Below the pieces are notes generated by a model. The model saw only the letters and a list, made by a program, of their open reading frames with translations. It had not been told where the DNA came from and made no database searches. Source: Verrucomicrobiota bacterium (GTDB lineage: Bacteria > Verrucomicrobiota > Kiritimatiellia > Kiritimatiellales > Pontiellaceae). From it: a stretch of DNA of 48,676 bases. Shown here one piece after another: positions 1 to 8,142 of the stretch. Position numbers and translations under genes: made by a program. The stretch spans positions 1 through 48,676 of the forward strand of contig JAJRRI010000121.1 of NCBI GenBank assembly GCA_024279685.1. Direction: 5' to 3'. How positions within the stretch are numbered: the stretch's first letter is position 1; each line of letters opens with the position of its first letter.

Positions 1-27
1 CAGGAAGAATCTCTCCGTTTTCCACTC

Positions 28-55
28 TTGACATCTGTAACGCCCTCCATATAGT
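28..55 (+). promoter_or_regulatory. Candidate sigma70-type promoter of the AbiF-like operon
   Basis: TTGACA at 28-33 and TATAGT at 50-55 are separated by 16 bases, which is close to the standard vegetative promoter layout. It lies about 80 bases ahead of the AbiF-like start codon. No other function is evident in the first 120 bases, although the reverse strand there is also open and could belong to a gene leaving the left edge. Confidence 0.4.
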
Positions 56-133
56 TCGAAACAGCATACCTACCAAGCCTCTGCCTCGCATGCTCAATTC
101 TGGTGGGTCTTTTTTTGCCCAGAGGGCGTGGTG

Positions 134-1042
134 ATGAAATATACCAAAGCCGCCAAAACCTTCGAAGAACAGGCCGACCTACTGCTGGCACGTGGGATGG
201 TGTCCGAGCGCGACCTGCTGATTGCCCGCCTGAGCGAAGTCAACTATTACCGCCTCAGCGCCTACTGGTATCCGTTCAGAAATCCCAGTAGCGATCACCT
301 CCAACCCGGCACTTCGTTTGAGACCGTGTGGGATCGATATATCTTCGATCGGCAACTGCGGGTTTTGGTGATGGATGCCATTGAACGGGCGGAAGTATCC
401 ATCCGCACAAGGCTGGTAAATCGCTTCTGCCTGCAGTATGGAGCATTTGGTCATGTGGATCGTAAGAACCTCCCCAATCTCTCCGTAGACGACCACCGCA
501 GGTTCATGGGCAAGATCCGGAACGAAGAGTCCCGCAGCAAGGAAGCCTTCGTTAAACACTTCCACGGCAAATACACCTCGGAAACCGACCTCCCGCTTTG
601 GATTGCGGCTGAGCTGATGGATTTCGGCACCCTATTTACCCTCTACCGCGGCGTCGACGCCTCGATTAAACAAGATGTAGCTGCGGCCTATGGCACCAGC
701 GACCGCGTACTCAAATCGTGGCTGAACAGCCTGAACACCGTCCGCAACATATGCGCCCCCCACGCGCGACTTTGGAACCGAACCTTCGGCACACCCATTA
801 TGATTCCGCGGAAAAACAAACACCCGGAATGGCATGAGCCTGTTGACATTACCTCCGCCGACCGAAAAACCTTCGCCATCCTATCCGTTTTGCGCCACCT
901 GATCCGGCACGTTGCGCCGCAAAGTCGCTGGCCGGATCGGCTGACCCATCTATTGGAAGTTAAACTTCCACAGATTCCCATCGCACAAATGGGATTCCCC
1001 AACGACTGGGAAAATAGCCCCATTTGGAGGAACAACGCATGA
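134..1042 (+). CDS. AbiF/AbiD-like (Abi_2) HEPN-family protein
   Basis: The 302-residue protein matches the Abi_2 family: an N-terminal helical region with LSEVNYYRLSAYWYPFR, and a C-terminal RNICAPHARLWN motif. The latter is an R-x5-H signature (R204, H210) of HEPN-fold ribonucleases, so an RNA-cutting, growth-arresting role after phage attack is the family-based expectation. ATG 134 is chosen because AGAGGG lies 7 bases upstream; two in-frame GTGs at 128 and 131 are alternatives. Its stop overlaps the next start (ATGA). It heads a short operon that ends in a truncated HsdS, so it is probably an accessory gene of a type I restriction locus. The family call is solid; the toxin role is inference. 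Confidence 0.8.
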   Translation: MKYTKAAKTFEEQADLLLARGMVSERDLLIARLSEVNYYRLSAYWYPFRNPSSDHLQPGTSFETVWDRYIFDRQLRVLVMDAIERAEVSIRTRLVNRFCLQYGAFGHVDRKNLPNLSVDDHRRFMGKIRNEESRSKEAFVKHFHGKYTSETDLPLWIAAELMDFGTLFTLYRGVDASIKQDVAAAYGTSDRVLKSWLNSLNTVRNICAPHARLWNRTFGTPIMIPRKNKHPEWHEPVDITSADRKTFAILSVLRHLIRHVAPQSRWPDRLTHLLEVKLPQIPIAQMGFPNDWENSPIWRNNA

Positions 1043-2958
1043 GCAGCGAACGCTACCCAGCAAATTTATCCGTAACCGACAGCGATCTAGATTTTGACGA
1101 GTTGGAAACCCTGCTAAACGAATCTGAAGAGTACGGCTATTCAACATATCACAGCACCTTATCCAAGGCTGCGCGCGAGGCAATCGAAACAGGGAACCCC
1201 GCCAAAGGAAAAGGACTGTGGCTTTTGGCCGATGCCTGCTCCATGATGCTAAAGCCAAGCAGTATTCATAAACCTTTCGAGCCGTTTGCCGTTATGGGGA
1301 ATAGAAGGAGTTCAATTCCAGAGGGTTTCAGCGCCGAAGACCTCGAATTCTTCGAAGCAATTATCGGCAAAGTTGATAACGACAGACTAAACGCGCGGCT
1401 TGCGGATATTCTATGGCTACTTGGAAGCCCCCGAAAGGTAGAACATGCGCTGGCATCCATCGAGTATTATAGCCATTTTTCCCTCGATCATGACAGTCTA
1501 CTTCGGGATGGGCGGGAAGGTATCGAGCGAGCCATTCGCCTCGCCCTTATGCTGAGGGAATCGGCAGCCGACAAATTGAATTTTATTCGCACGTCCCTTT
1601 TGAATGCATTTAACGCCGCCAAGTTCGATGAGAACTGCCGCGCATTGTGGCTGGCAGAACTTCTGGAATATATTTCACTAGAGGATGCCGACCAACAGGC
1701 CATCGCGGAAAAGCTAGAGCAATTTGCAAATGACGCTATAGCAAACGAGGATTACTATAGGGCTCGCCACTTTTTCGAAGGTGCGGTTACATGTAATGGT
1801 ATCCTGAAAAATGAAAAACATGTTTATGAACTGAACGTAGAAATTGCCGAGACGTGGGTTGCTGAGGCCGAAATCCGCGCGATGGACAGCAACATGGTTG
1901 CCGGTAATTTTTATGAAAATGCAATCAAAGAGCTTCGCAAGATTCCGAATGCGCACAGACCCCCGTTCGGAATCGATGAGCGCATAGCGGAGCTACATAA
2001 GAAGATGAATCATTCCAACCAGTTGGCGCTGGGCGAAATGGAAATGATCGAAACTCCTGGTGTCGACATCGGAGAATGTGTTGAAAACAGCCAAAAGCAA
2101 GTTTCAGGAAAATCGCTCCACAAAGCGCTTATTGCACTTGCCAAAATCCACTCTGGGGCAAGTGTGGAAAGAATCCGCCAATCCGCCGAAAAGGGTATGC
2201 AGCACTCTGTACTAAGGTATTTATGTACCGCAACACATTTGACGCGAGATGGGCGTGTAGCGGGAAGGTCAGCCGGACTCGACTTAGGTGATCCACAAGG
2301 AGAAGAGTCCCAACAAATCCTACGGGAAGACATGCTAAGGAACTTGAGTATCCATGTGGAGCTGGCCACTCAGGCAACCATTTTACCCGCCCTGCACCAA
2401 ATTAATCTGGAGCATCGGATTACCGAGCAGGTCATACTTCAGTTTTGCAATGCCTCCAGACTCATCCCATTTGGCCGAGCAACTCTTTGGGCAAAGGGAC
2501 TGTATCATGGTTTTGAAATGGACTTTACCCTCCCAACACACCTCCTGATTCCACAGCTCGAACACCTCGTACGAGTGCAGTTGAAACAAGCTGACATCAA
2601 GACGAGCACGCTCAACGCACAGGGTACCGAAACAGAAAACGGATTGAGTACCCTATTGGACACCCCTGAAGCGAAAGATGTTCTAGGGGAAGACCTCCAC
2701 TTTGAACTACTCGCACTGCTAACAGATCCACTTGGTGCCAACCTTCGCAATGAAATGGCGCATGGGCTACTCGAAGCTGACAGCGCGAACTCCCTCCAAG
2801 GAGTCTATGTCTGGTGGATATGCTTAAAACTACTCATCCACTCTATTTCTTGGAAGGAGCCTGAAAAACAAGAAAACGAGCAGACCGAGACCGCTTCCAA
2901 CCCTAGTGTACCCTCGGAAACCGAAAAGCAACCAGCAACAGAGGAGCAAGGCACATGA
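1039..2958 (+). CDS. Large DUF4209-like protein with C-terminal HEPN-type motif
   Basis: A 639-residue helical protein translated through a 4-nt overlap with the AbiF-like gene; GGAGG at 1026-1030 supports ATG 1039. The C-terminal third contains LRNEMAHGLL (R570, H575), an R-x4-H motif of the kind found in DUF4209 and other HEPN-related domains, followed by a hydrophobic helix. The last 40 residues are rich in Glu, Thr and Pro and look disordered. The N-terminal two thirds are mainly alpha-helical with no domain I recognise. Family name is tentative. Position between an Abi protein and HsdS suggests a defence role, perhaps as sensor or second ribonuclease. Confidence 0.55.
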   Translation: MSSERYPANLSVTDSDLDFDELETLLNESEEYGYSTYHSTLSKAAREAIETGNPAKGKGLWLLADACSMMLKPSSIHKPFEPFAVMGNRRSSIPEGFSAEDLEFFEAIIGKVDNDRLNARLADILWLLGSPRKVEHALASIEYYSHFSLDHDSLLRDGREGIERAIRLALMLRESAADKLNFIRTSLLNAFNAAKFDENCRALWLAELLEYISLEDADQQAIAEKLEQFANDAIANEDYYRARHFFEGAVTCNGILKNEKHVYELNVEIAETWVAEAEIRAMDSNMVAGNFYENAIKELRKIPNAHRPPFGIDERIAELHKKMNHSNQLALGEMEMIETPGVDIGECVENSQKQVSGKSLHKALIALAKIHSGASVERIRQSAEKGMQHSVLRYLCTATHLTRDGRVAGRSAGLDLGDPQGEESQQILREDMLRNLSIHVELATQATILPALHQINLEHRITEQVILQFCNASRLIPFGRATLWAKGLYHGFEMDFTLPTHLLIPQLEHLVRVQLKQADIKTSTLNAQGTETENGLSTLLDTPEAKDVLGEDLHFELLALLTDPLGANLRNEMAHGLLEADSANSLQGVYVWWICLKLLIHSISWKEPEKQENEQTETASNPSVPSETEKQPATEEQGT

Positions 2959-3440
2959 TAGAGGATGTTCCTCCCATTTGGTATCCGTACGAAGCGTTTT
3001 ATATTGAGGCGATGTTTTTCCTGACGGGGTCGGCAATGGCTTCCGCCGACCGGCTGGAACGGGTCATTGCACGGATGGAGGCTGGTGACGAAACCGTCGA
3101 TGCCGATGGTGCGCTCAATGCCCTCCAAAATATTCTGCAGCAGGCCGGAGCCCTCTCCAGATACTTCTGGCCGACGGGAGCCGCCTATCACGATCGAGGT
3201 CAATATCTACGCGAACAATTCCAACTAAAGGACAACAGCCCGTTGAAAACACAAGTGATGCGAAACCGGATGGAACATTTCGACGAAAAGCTCGACGACT
3301 ACCTAAAAGATCCTGTGGCTGGAAACATTATTCCCAGCTACTTTGGATTCGAGCCACCTAACAATATAGTTCCCCACCATATCTTCAGGGCGTACTACAG
3401 CGATACAGGCACATTCGAAATCCTTGGCATGAAAATCTAA
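2955..3440 (+). CDS. Hypothetical protein of the defence operon
   Basis: A 161-residue protein starting at ATG 2955, which overlaps the previous stop by 4 nt and so is almost certainly cotranslated. It begins IEDVPPIWYPYEAFYIEAMF and contains a central helical region, SADRLERVIARMEAGDETV, and a C-terminal HHIFRAYYSDTG segment. I do not recognise a family. There is no signal peptide or membrane segment. It is probably a dedicated partner of the upstream protein, since it is wedged between that gene and HsdS. Confidence 0.6.
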   Translation: MIEDVPPIWYPYEAFYIEAMFFLTGSAMASADRLERVIARMEAGDETVDADGALNALQNILQQAGALSRYFWPTGAAYHDRGQYLREQFQLKDNSPLKTQVMRNRMEHFDEKLDDYLKDPVAGNIIPSYFGFEPPNNIVPHHIFRAYYSDTGTFEILGMKI

Positions 3441-3554
3441 ATGCAACCACTGGTTGAATCAATCCGACAAATCCACAACCAACTTGTTGAATGCGTAGAT
3501 AACGGGATGCGGTTTGCCAGCAGCAAAAAACAAGCACCCACAACGGAGAGCTGA
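3441..3554 (+). CDS. Very small hypothetical protein, 37 residues
   Basis: ATG 3441 directly abuts the preceding stop codon TAA (3438-3440), and the frame runs to TGA 3552-3554, four bases ahead of the HsdS start. The peptide begins QPLVESIRQIHNQLVECVDN, a plausible amphipathic helix. The tight packing argues for translation; the short length and lack of a homologue I recognise argue for caution. It could be the intact start of a longer ancestral protein. Confidence 0.35.
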   Translation: MQPLVESIRQIHNQLVECVDNGMRFASSKKQAPTTES

Positions 3555-3557
3555 TTT

Positions 3558-3698
3558 ATGAAAGAGCGAAACGAAAACAGGCCCGGCTACAAGGAGACCA
3601 AAGGCGGGTGGATTCCCAATAAATGGGACAATTCAAAATTGGGAACATTGTGTGAAAAAATTACAGATAGCACGCACAAGGAAAAAGGGTCCGTCTGA
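3558..3698 (+). pseudogene. hsdS: Truncated type I restriction specificity subunit HsdS
   Basis: Only the first 46 codons remain. The peptide has the classic HsdS opening: GYKETKGGWIPNKWDNSKLG followed by a DSTHK segment, which in intact proteins begins the first target-recognition domain. A normal HsdS has about 400 residues. The reading frame stops at TGA 3696-3698, which is the first triplet of an IS3-type terminal repeat, so the gene was cut by an insertion. hsdM would be expected left of the window; hsdR is not seen here. The locus is unlikely to give a working type I enzyme unless another HsdS is supplied elsewhere. Confidence 0.75.
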
Positions 3699-3736
3699 AG
3701 TAACCCCAGTTTAATGAACACCCGTCCGGGGGTTAA
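3696..3736 (+). repeat. IS3-family-type terminal inverted repeat (left copy)
   Basis: The 41 bases start TGAAGTAACCCC and contain an ATGAACAC core resembling the TGA...TGGACA layout of IS3-group ends. 38 of 41 positions match the reverse complement of 48211-48251. No IS3 transposase lies between the repeat and bcp, so it is a solo or remnant end. The TGA at its tip supplies the stop of the HsdS fragment. Confidence 0.65.
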
Positions 3737-3773
3737 CTTTCGTTTAATTCATAGGTGAAAGGCGTTTGATCGT

Positions 3774-3896
3774 TCAAGCTCTAAACCATAATCCAACGGC
3801 CTCGAGTACCTCTTCAGCCCTCTCCGCAATAAGTAAAATCTGAGATTCCCATTGATAGATGTTGTGCCTATGCTCTGGCACATATTTAGCAACTCC
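3774..3896 (-). other. Possible decayed coding fragment upstream of bcp
   Basis: On the minus strand one frame reads without a stop from about 3896 to a TGA at 3774-3776, with an amphipathic, coding-looking composition (HNIYQWESQ, AERAEEVLEAVGL). There is no convincing start and no family I recognise. It lies directly inside the IS3-type end, so it may be a relic of the inserted DNA. Alternatively it is chance. Confidence 0.2.
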
Positions 3897-3908
3897 AAGG
3901 AAACGATT

Positions 3909-4376
3909 ATGGAATCACTCGAAGGAAAGAAAGCCCCGGCGTTTACGCTGGAGGGTAGCGATGGGAAAAAACATTCGATCAAGGACTATGCTGGCAAGAA
4001 AGTGGTGATCTATTTCTACCCGCGCGACAATACCCCCGGTTGCACCAAAGAGTCGTGCGGCTTTCGCGATCTGAACCAGGATCTGGCCGATCTAAACACG
4101 GTCGTACTGGGTGTGAGCAAGGATAGCCTCGCCTCCCACGACAAGTTTATTGAAAAGTTCAACCTACCGTTTGTCCTGCTCTCTGACCCTGATAAAAAGA
4201 TGATGGAAGCCTACCATGCCTTCGGCGAAAAGGTGCTCTATGGAAAAATCTCGCTCGGCACGATTCGCTCCACGGTCATCATTGACGAAAAAGGCACGAT
4301 CATTAAACACTGGCGCAAGGTGCCCAAAGCCGAAGCCCACCCTGCCCGCGTGCTTGAGGTGTTGAAAAGCTTGTAG
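3909..4376 (+). CDS. bcp: Thiol peroxidase, Bcp/PrxQ peroxiredoxin
   Basis: A 155-residue cytoplasmic peroxiredoxin that reduces hydrogen and organic peroxides using thioredoxin. The peroxidatic Cys is in NTPGCTKESCGFRDL, with the second Cys five residues later as in the atypical two-Cys PrxQ/Bcp group. FYPRDNTPGCTKE and the C-terminal HWRKVPKAEAHPARVLEVL are characteristic. The start at ATG 3909 is preceded by AAGGAAA and gives the standard N-terminus; an upstream in-frame start at 3852 would add unconserved residues. It is transcribed alone and ends at a strong shared terminator. Confidence 0.95.
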   Translation: MESLEGKKAPAFTLEGSDGKKHSIKDYAGKKVVIYFYPRDNTPGCTKESCGFRDLNQDLADLNTVVLGVSKDSLASHDKFIEKFNLPFVLLSDPDKKMMEAYHAFGEKVLYGKISLGTIRSTVIIDEKGTIIKHWRKVPKAEAHPARVLEVLKSL

Positions 4377-4441
4377 AATTTTAGCGAAGCATGTAGCCGA
4401 GTTGCACCACAACGAAGCTAGAAGCATCGTCTACATTATAT

Positions 4442-4474
4442 AAAAAACGCCGCCGGAATCCGGCGGCGTTTTTT
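4442..4474. terminator. Bidirectional intrinsic terminator between bcp and ilvC
   Basis: A 9-bp perfect GC stem (CGCCGCCGG at 4448-4456 with its complement at 4460-4468) and a 3-base loop are flanked by six A residues on the left and six T residues on the right. It can terminate both the rightward bcp transcript and the leftward ilvC transcript. Confidence 0.9.
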
Positions 4475-4494
4475 AGTTCAGGATGATGCGCAAA

Positions 4495-5967
4495 TTAGAG
4501 CGCTTTCATTCCATCCATCGCGGCGCGCAGTTCTTCGCCGATGATCTCGACGTCGTGGTAGCGAATTTCCGCATTCACCTCGACGAGAGTTTTGTTATCC
4601 ACCGCGTTGTCGCCCAACGATAATCCTTTGCCGATGACATCGGTATCCACCGTCGCCATGAAGTCAGCCAGCAGTGGAACCGCGGCGTGCGAGAACAGAT
4701 AGCACCCGTATTCGGCGGTGTCGGAAATGATACTATTCATTTCGAACAGCTTCTTCCGAGCGATCGTGTTAGCGATCAACGGGGTTTCGTGCAACGACTC
4801 GTAGTAGGCCGATTCCGGCTCGATACCGACTTCAACCATCGCTTCAAAGGCCAGCTCAACGCCGGCTTTAACCATCGCCACCATCAGAATTCCGTGGTCG
4901 TAATATTCCTGTTCGCTGATTGCATCCGCCGTCGGCGCGGTTTTTTCGAACGAGGTTTCGGCCGTCGCCGCACGCCAGCCTAGCAGGTTGACATCGTCGT
5001 TCGCCCAGTCGGCCATCATCGTGGAAGAAAAGGTTCCGGTAATGATGTCGTCCATGTGCTGTTCGAAGAGCGGGCGCATGATGTCTTTTAGCTCTACAGC
5101 TAAATCAAAGGCTTTCAGTTTCGCCGGATTAGAGAGACGATCCATCATGTTGGTAATGCCGCCTTGCTTGAGGCTTTCCGTGACCGTTTCCCATCCGTAT
5201 TGAATCAACTTAGAAGCGTAAGCCGAGTCGATCCCCTTCTCCACCATCTTGTCGAAGCAGAGGAGCGAGCCCGCTTGTAGGAGTCCGCAAAGGATGGTCT
5301 GCTCGCCCATAAGGTCGGACTTCACTTCCGCCACGAAGGAAGATTCGAGCACGCCGGCATGGTGACCGCCCTGCGCAACGCAAAGGGCTTTGGCCAGCTC
5401 AAGGCCGTCGCCATTTGGATTATTTTCGGCGTGTACCGCAAGAAGGGTTGGAACACCGAAGCCGCGCTTATATTCCTCGCGCACTTCGGAGCCGGGGCAT
5501 TTCGGAGCGACCATAATAACGGTAAGGTCTTTGCGGATCTGGGTGCCTTCTTCGACAATGTTGAAGCCGTGGGCATAGGAAAAGGTGGCGCCTTCTTTCA
5601 TTTTCGGAACAACGCTTTCAACCACGTTCGTGTGTTGCTTATCCGGCGCGAGGTTCATAACGATATCGGCGGTCGGCAGCATTTCATCGTAGGTGCCCAC
5701 GTTGAAGCCGTTTTCGCTGGCGTTGAGGAAGGACTGCCGTTTTTCGGCAATGGCCGCATCGCGTAACGTATAGGAAACGTCGAGGCCGCTGTCGCGCATG
5801 TTCAACCCCTGATTGAGCCCTTGGGCGCCGCATCCGATAATTACGATCTTCTTGCCCTGGGCCTTTTCGGTCCCTTTGGCGAATTCAGCCGCATCCATGA
5901 AGCGGCAGGTGCCGAGCTCCTGACGCTGACGACGTAGCGGTAGTGAATTAAAATAGTTCTGTCCCAT
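4495..5967 (-). CDS. ilvC: Ketol-acid reductoisomerase, class II (long form)
   Basis: A 490-residue enzyme that converts acetolactate or acetohydroxybutyrate to the dihydroxy acids of valine, leucine and isoleucine synthesis, using NADPH and magnesium. The N-terminus ([20 protein letters not shown]) and the Rossmann motif [17 protein letters not shown] are those of the enterobacterial and plant long form, with a duplicated C-terminal knotted domain. The size matches the E. coli enzyme (491). AGGAG lies just upstream of ATG 5967. The divergent neighbour is IlvY, its usual activator, as in enterobacteria. Most bacteria carry the short class I enzyme, so the long form is informative. Confidence 0.96.
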   Translation of the reverse strand: MGQNYFNSLPLRRQRQELGTCRFMDAAEFAKGTEKAQGKKIVIIGCGAQGLNQGLNMRDSGLDVSYTLRDAAIAEKRQSFLNASENGFNVGTYDEMLPTADIVMNLAPDKQHTNVVESVVPKMKEGATFSYAHGFNIVEEGTQIRKDLTVIMVAPKCPGSEVREEYKRGFGVPTLLAVHAENNPNGDGLELAKALCVAQGGHHAGVLESSFVAEVKSDLMGEQTILCGLLQAGSLLCFDKMVEKGIDSAYASKLIQYGWETVTESLKQGGITNMMDRLSNPAKLKAFDLAVELKDIMRPLFEQHMDDIITGTFSSTMMADWANDDVNLLGWRAATAETSFEKTAPTADAISEQEYYDHGILMVAMVKAGVELAFEAMVEVGIEPESAYYESLHETPLIANTIARKKLFEMNSIISDTAEYGCYLFSHAAVPLLADFMATVDTDVIGKGLSLGDNAVDNKTLVEVNAEIRYHDVEIIGEELRAAMDGMKAL

Positions 5968-6088
5968 GACGCTCTCCTGTTGGTGGTTGAAAAGTCCAGA
6001 ATCTAGCGGAAGCCCAATGTTGCGTAAATTGATTTATTATGAATACTATATTGCGTTATTTGAAATATAAAAGTCTAGTCCTTGATTT
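5968..6088. promoter_or_regulatory. ilvC control region with candidate IlvY sites
   Basis: This AT-rich 120-base stretch lies upstream of ilvC. It contains two direct TTGCGT copies (near 6018 and 6053) around a run of A/T that includes TATAGT-like boxes on the minus strand. In enterobacteria IlvY binds tandem sites in the ilvY-ilvC gap and activates ilvC with acetolactate as inducer. The same control is expected here, but site assignment is by eye. Confidence 0.35.
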
Positions 6089-6117
6089 CGCCACGAAAGA
6101 CACAAGAAGGCACAAAA
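6089..6117 (+). repeat. Left inverted repeat of the GxxExxY element
   Basis: Twenty-nine bases with core GCCACGAAAGACACAAG; 25 of 29 match the reverse complement of 6501-6529. Together the pair encloses the GxxExxY gene. Its GA-rich, CCAC-starting composition resembles the arms of the palindrome upstream of topB. Confidence 0.75.
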
Positions 6118-6130
6118 AGGAGCACATCTA

Positions 6131-6559
6131 ATGAAAACCAACGATCTTTGCGACATCATCAGAGAAGCAAGCTTTTCTATTCATAAGTACCACCGGAATG
6201 GGCATCTAGAAAAAATCTACGAAAACTCACTCGTAAATCGGCTTCGGAAACTAGGATTGGATGTTAAACAGCAACACCCGCTAACCGTTTATGACGAAGA
6301 CGGAACTGTACTGGGGGAATATTTCGCAGACCTGCTTATTGAAGATCGTTTGATCGTAGAATTAAAGGCCTGTAAATGCATGGCCAACGAACATATTGCA
6401 CAGCTTCTTGGGTACTTGAAGTCGTCTCGAATACACGACGGATTACTGATTAATTTCGGTGCCCAAAAGCTCTTCATTAAAAAGTATGTTATGGGCTTAT
6501 TTTCGTGCCTTTTTGTGTTTTTCGTGGCAAAGGAGGCCCTGTGGATATCCAAGCGTTAG
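6131..6559 (+). CDS. GxxExxY family protein, PD-(D/E)xK nuclease-like
   Basis: The family name comes from the motif seen here as GHLEKIY (residues 24-30). A PD-(D/E)xK-like core follows: YFADLLIEDRLIVELKA, with conserved Asp, Glu and Lys, then EHIAQLLGYL and GLLINFGA. Function in the family is unknown; a nuclease role is inferred. Family members normally end near residue 122 after IKKY. Here the frame continues through the right inverted repeat and into the start of ilvY, giving a hydrophobic 20-residue tail, so the native stop seems to be lost. RBS AAAGGAG precedes ATG 6131. The gene sits between two genes that are normally adjacent, which marks it as an insertion. Confidence 0.85.
   Translation: MKTNDLCDIIREASFSIHKYHRNGHLEKIYENSLVNRLRKLGLDVKQQHPLTVYDEDGTVLGEYFADLLIEDRLIVELKACKCMANEHIAQLLGYLKSSRIHDGLLINFGAQKLFIKKYVMGLFSCLFVFFVAKEALWISKR
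6501..6529 (-). repeat. Right inverted repeat of the GxxExxY element
   Basis: Reverse-complement partner of 6089-6117 (25 of 29 identical). It overlaps the 3' end of the GxxExxY frame and ends 11 bases before the ilvY GTG, immediately next to the ilvY ribosome site AGGAGG. Confidence 0.75.
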
Positions 6560-7401
6560 AGACCTTTATTAAGACAGCCGAACAGCTGCACTTCGGGCGG
6601 GCGAGTCGGGCTTGCAACCTAAGCCCTTCGGCCCTAACGCGTACCATCCAACGCTTAGAGGAAGAAATCGGCCAGCCGCTCTTTCTGCGCGACAATCGTA
6701 GCGTCGCGCTCACGGCTTCCGGCGACCAGTTGCTCGCCTATGCCCGCACTGCGGTGCTCGATTGGAACCATTGCAGAGAATCCATCCATGACGACAAGGT
6801 GACCGGCACCCTCTCGATCTACGCCTCCATCACCGCCGTTTACAGTTTACTGCCCGACCTACTCGAAGCCTACCGCGCCGCCCACCCCGACGTGCCACTC
6901 AAGCTCCGCACCGGCGCCGCCGAACGCGCCGTCGAACAGGTCCTCAGCGGCGAGATCGACCTTGCCGTCGCCGCTCTGCCCGACCAAAAGATGACGCGGT
7001 TGGAATTCATGCCGCTGGCCGAAACCCCGCTCGTCTTCATTGCGCCGAAAAGTGCCCAGCGTTCCGGCCGCTCGTTGAATCTATCGAAAGAACCGCTGGT
7101 GGTCCCGCAATCGGGCGTGGCGCGTCTCCGGCTTGATCGGTGGCTCCAACACCACCATGTCACGCCCAATATATCCACCGAGGTTTCAGGAAACGAAGCG
7201 CTGATTGCGATGGTCCGGCTGGGCGCGGGCATTGGCATTGTTCCGCAACTCGCGCTCGACCGCAGCCCCCTCCGCAAAGAGGTACGCGTGCTGGCGGATG
7301 CACCCGAACTGGATCCCTATGTGGTAGGGCTTTGCTCCAGCAAGCGTAATCTCAAACGCCCCGCCGTCCAAGCCATGTGGCAGCTCGCCGCTACGCTCTA
7401 A
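6541..7401 (+). CDS. ilvY: LysR-type regulator IlvY, activator of ilvC
   Basis: A 286-residue LysR regulator. The N-terminal winged helix has the IlvY pattern HFGRASRACNLSPSALTRTI and QPLFLRDNRSVALT; a periplasmic-binding-protein-like effector domain follows. GTG 6541 is preferred to the ATG at 6505 because AGGAGG lies 4 bases upstream and the homologous N-terminus starts here. Divergence from ilvC and length close to E. coli IlvY (297) support the name. Effector in the family is acetolactate or acetohydroxybutyrate. Its own promoter region appears displaced by the GxxExxY element, so ilvY is probably read from a promoter in or left of that element. Confidence 0.9.
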   Translation: MDIQALETFIKTAEQLHFGRASRACNLSPSALTRTIQRLEEEIGQPLFLRDNRSVALTASGDQLLAYARTAVLDWNHCRESIHDDKVTGTLSIYASITAVYSLLPDLLEAYRAAHPDVPLKLRTGAAERAVEQVLSGEIDLAVAALPDQKMTRLEFMPLAETPLVFIAPKSAQRSGRSLNLSKEPLVVPQSGVARLRLDRWLQHHHVTPNISTEVSGNEALIAMVRLGAGIGIVPQLALDRSPLRKEVRVLADAPELDPYVVGLCSSKRNLKRPAVQAMWQLAATL

Positions 7402-7413
7402 AACCTTTTTCCA

Positions 7414-7511
7414 CCCCGTGCACCTTCTGTAGCTCGAAATTCTGTTTCGAGTTTTACACGGGCACCGTTCTTCTAAAAACGCGAAACAGAATTTTGCGCT
7501 ACGCCGTGCCC
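7414..7511 (-). repeat. Palindromic repeat family B, copy 1
   Basis: About 98 bases with two facing arms, GAAATTCTGTTTCGAG and CGCGAAACAGAATTTTGCG, separated by about 35 bases. The reverse complement aligns along its length with 13839-13945 and 29813-29919. It directly follows ilvY and could also act as its transcript end. Confidence 0.7.
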
Positions 7512-7666
7512 GCCGCGATAAGGAACGCGATTTCACCGCCTCCCCCTGTTACCCCATGATCTTGAGTAAAAATCCCGTCCCGCTTAATCGAACTTTTGGG
7601 ACGTAATCGTCATCCAATCACGCTTCTAGCTTTCAATCCCGCCCCCTTCCCCATAGTATTCCGCGC

Positions 7667-8140
7667 ATGGATCCAATCACACTATACATCACCCTCCTGC
7701 TGGTGGGTTTTCTCCTCATCGGAACCGAAATTTTTCTACCCGGCGGTATCCTCGGAATTTTTGGTTCCGTGGCTTGGTTGGCGGCGGCGATCGTGGGCTG
7801 GCAAAATTTCCCCGATCCCTGGAACCTGCTAAGCGCCTTTGCGCTGGTATTGGCCGGCGTGGTGACCTTTGTGGTTTGGATCAAATATTTCCCAAAAAGC
7901 CGCGTCGGAAAAAGTCTGTCACTTCAAGCCAGCACTAAAGATTACAAAGCCCATAACCAGGTGGATGACTTTCCCGTCGGCACCACCGGCGAAGCGGTCT
8001 CGACCCTCCGCCCGGCAGGCATCGCCCGCTTTGAGGGACAGCGCGTTGATGTGATCGCCGACGGCGAATGGATCGAAACCGGCCAATCCGTAAAAATTTC
8101 CTCTACCTCTGGCGGCCATATCTCCGTCGTAAAAATTTAA
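7667..8140 (+). CDS. NfeD family membrane protein
   Basis: A 157-residue NfeD-type protein: two to three N-terminal membrane helices (LLLVGFLLIGTEIFLPGGIL and the following AAAIVGW region), then a soluble OB-fold domain starting near VGTTGEAVSTLRPAG and ending GQSVKISSTSGG. This is the short form without the serine-protease domain. NfeD proteins partner with SPFH/flotillin proteins in membrane microdomains, and floA is two genes downstream. No clear Shine-Dalgarno is seen ahead of ATG 7667. Confidence 0.88.
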   Translation: MDPITLYITLLLVGFLLIGTEIFLPGGILGIFGSVAWLAAAIVGWQNFPDPWNLLSAFALVLAGVVTFVVWIKYFPKSRVGKSLSLQASTKDYKAHNQVDDFPVGTTGEAVSTLRPAGIARFEGQRVDVIADGEWIETGQSVKISSTSGGHISVVKI

Positions 8141-8142
8141 TT

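Noticed and set aside
950-1258. Minus-strand frame across the AbiF-like gene end
   Set aside because: It opposes two tightly coupled plus-strand genes and has no start signal or domain.
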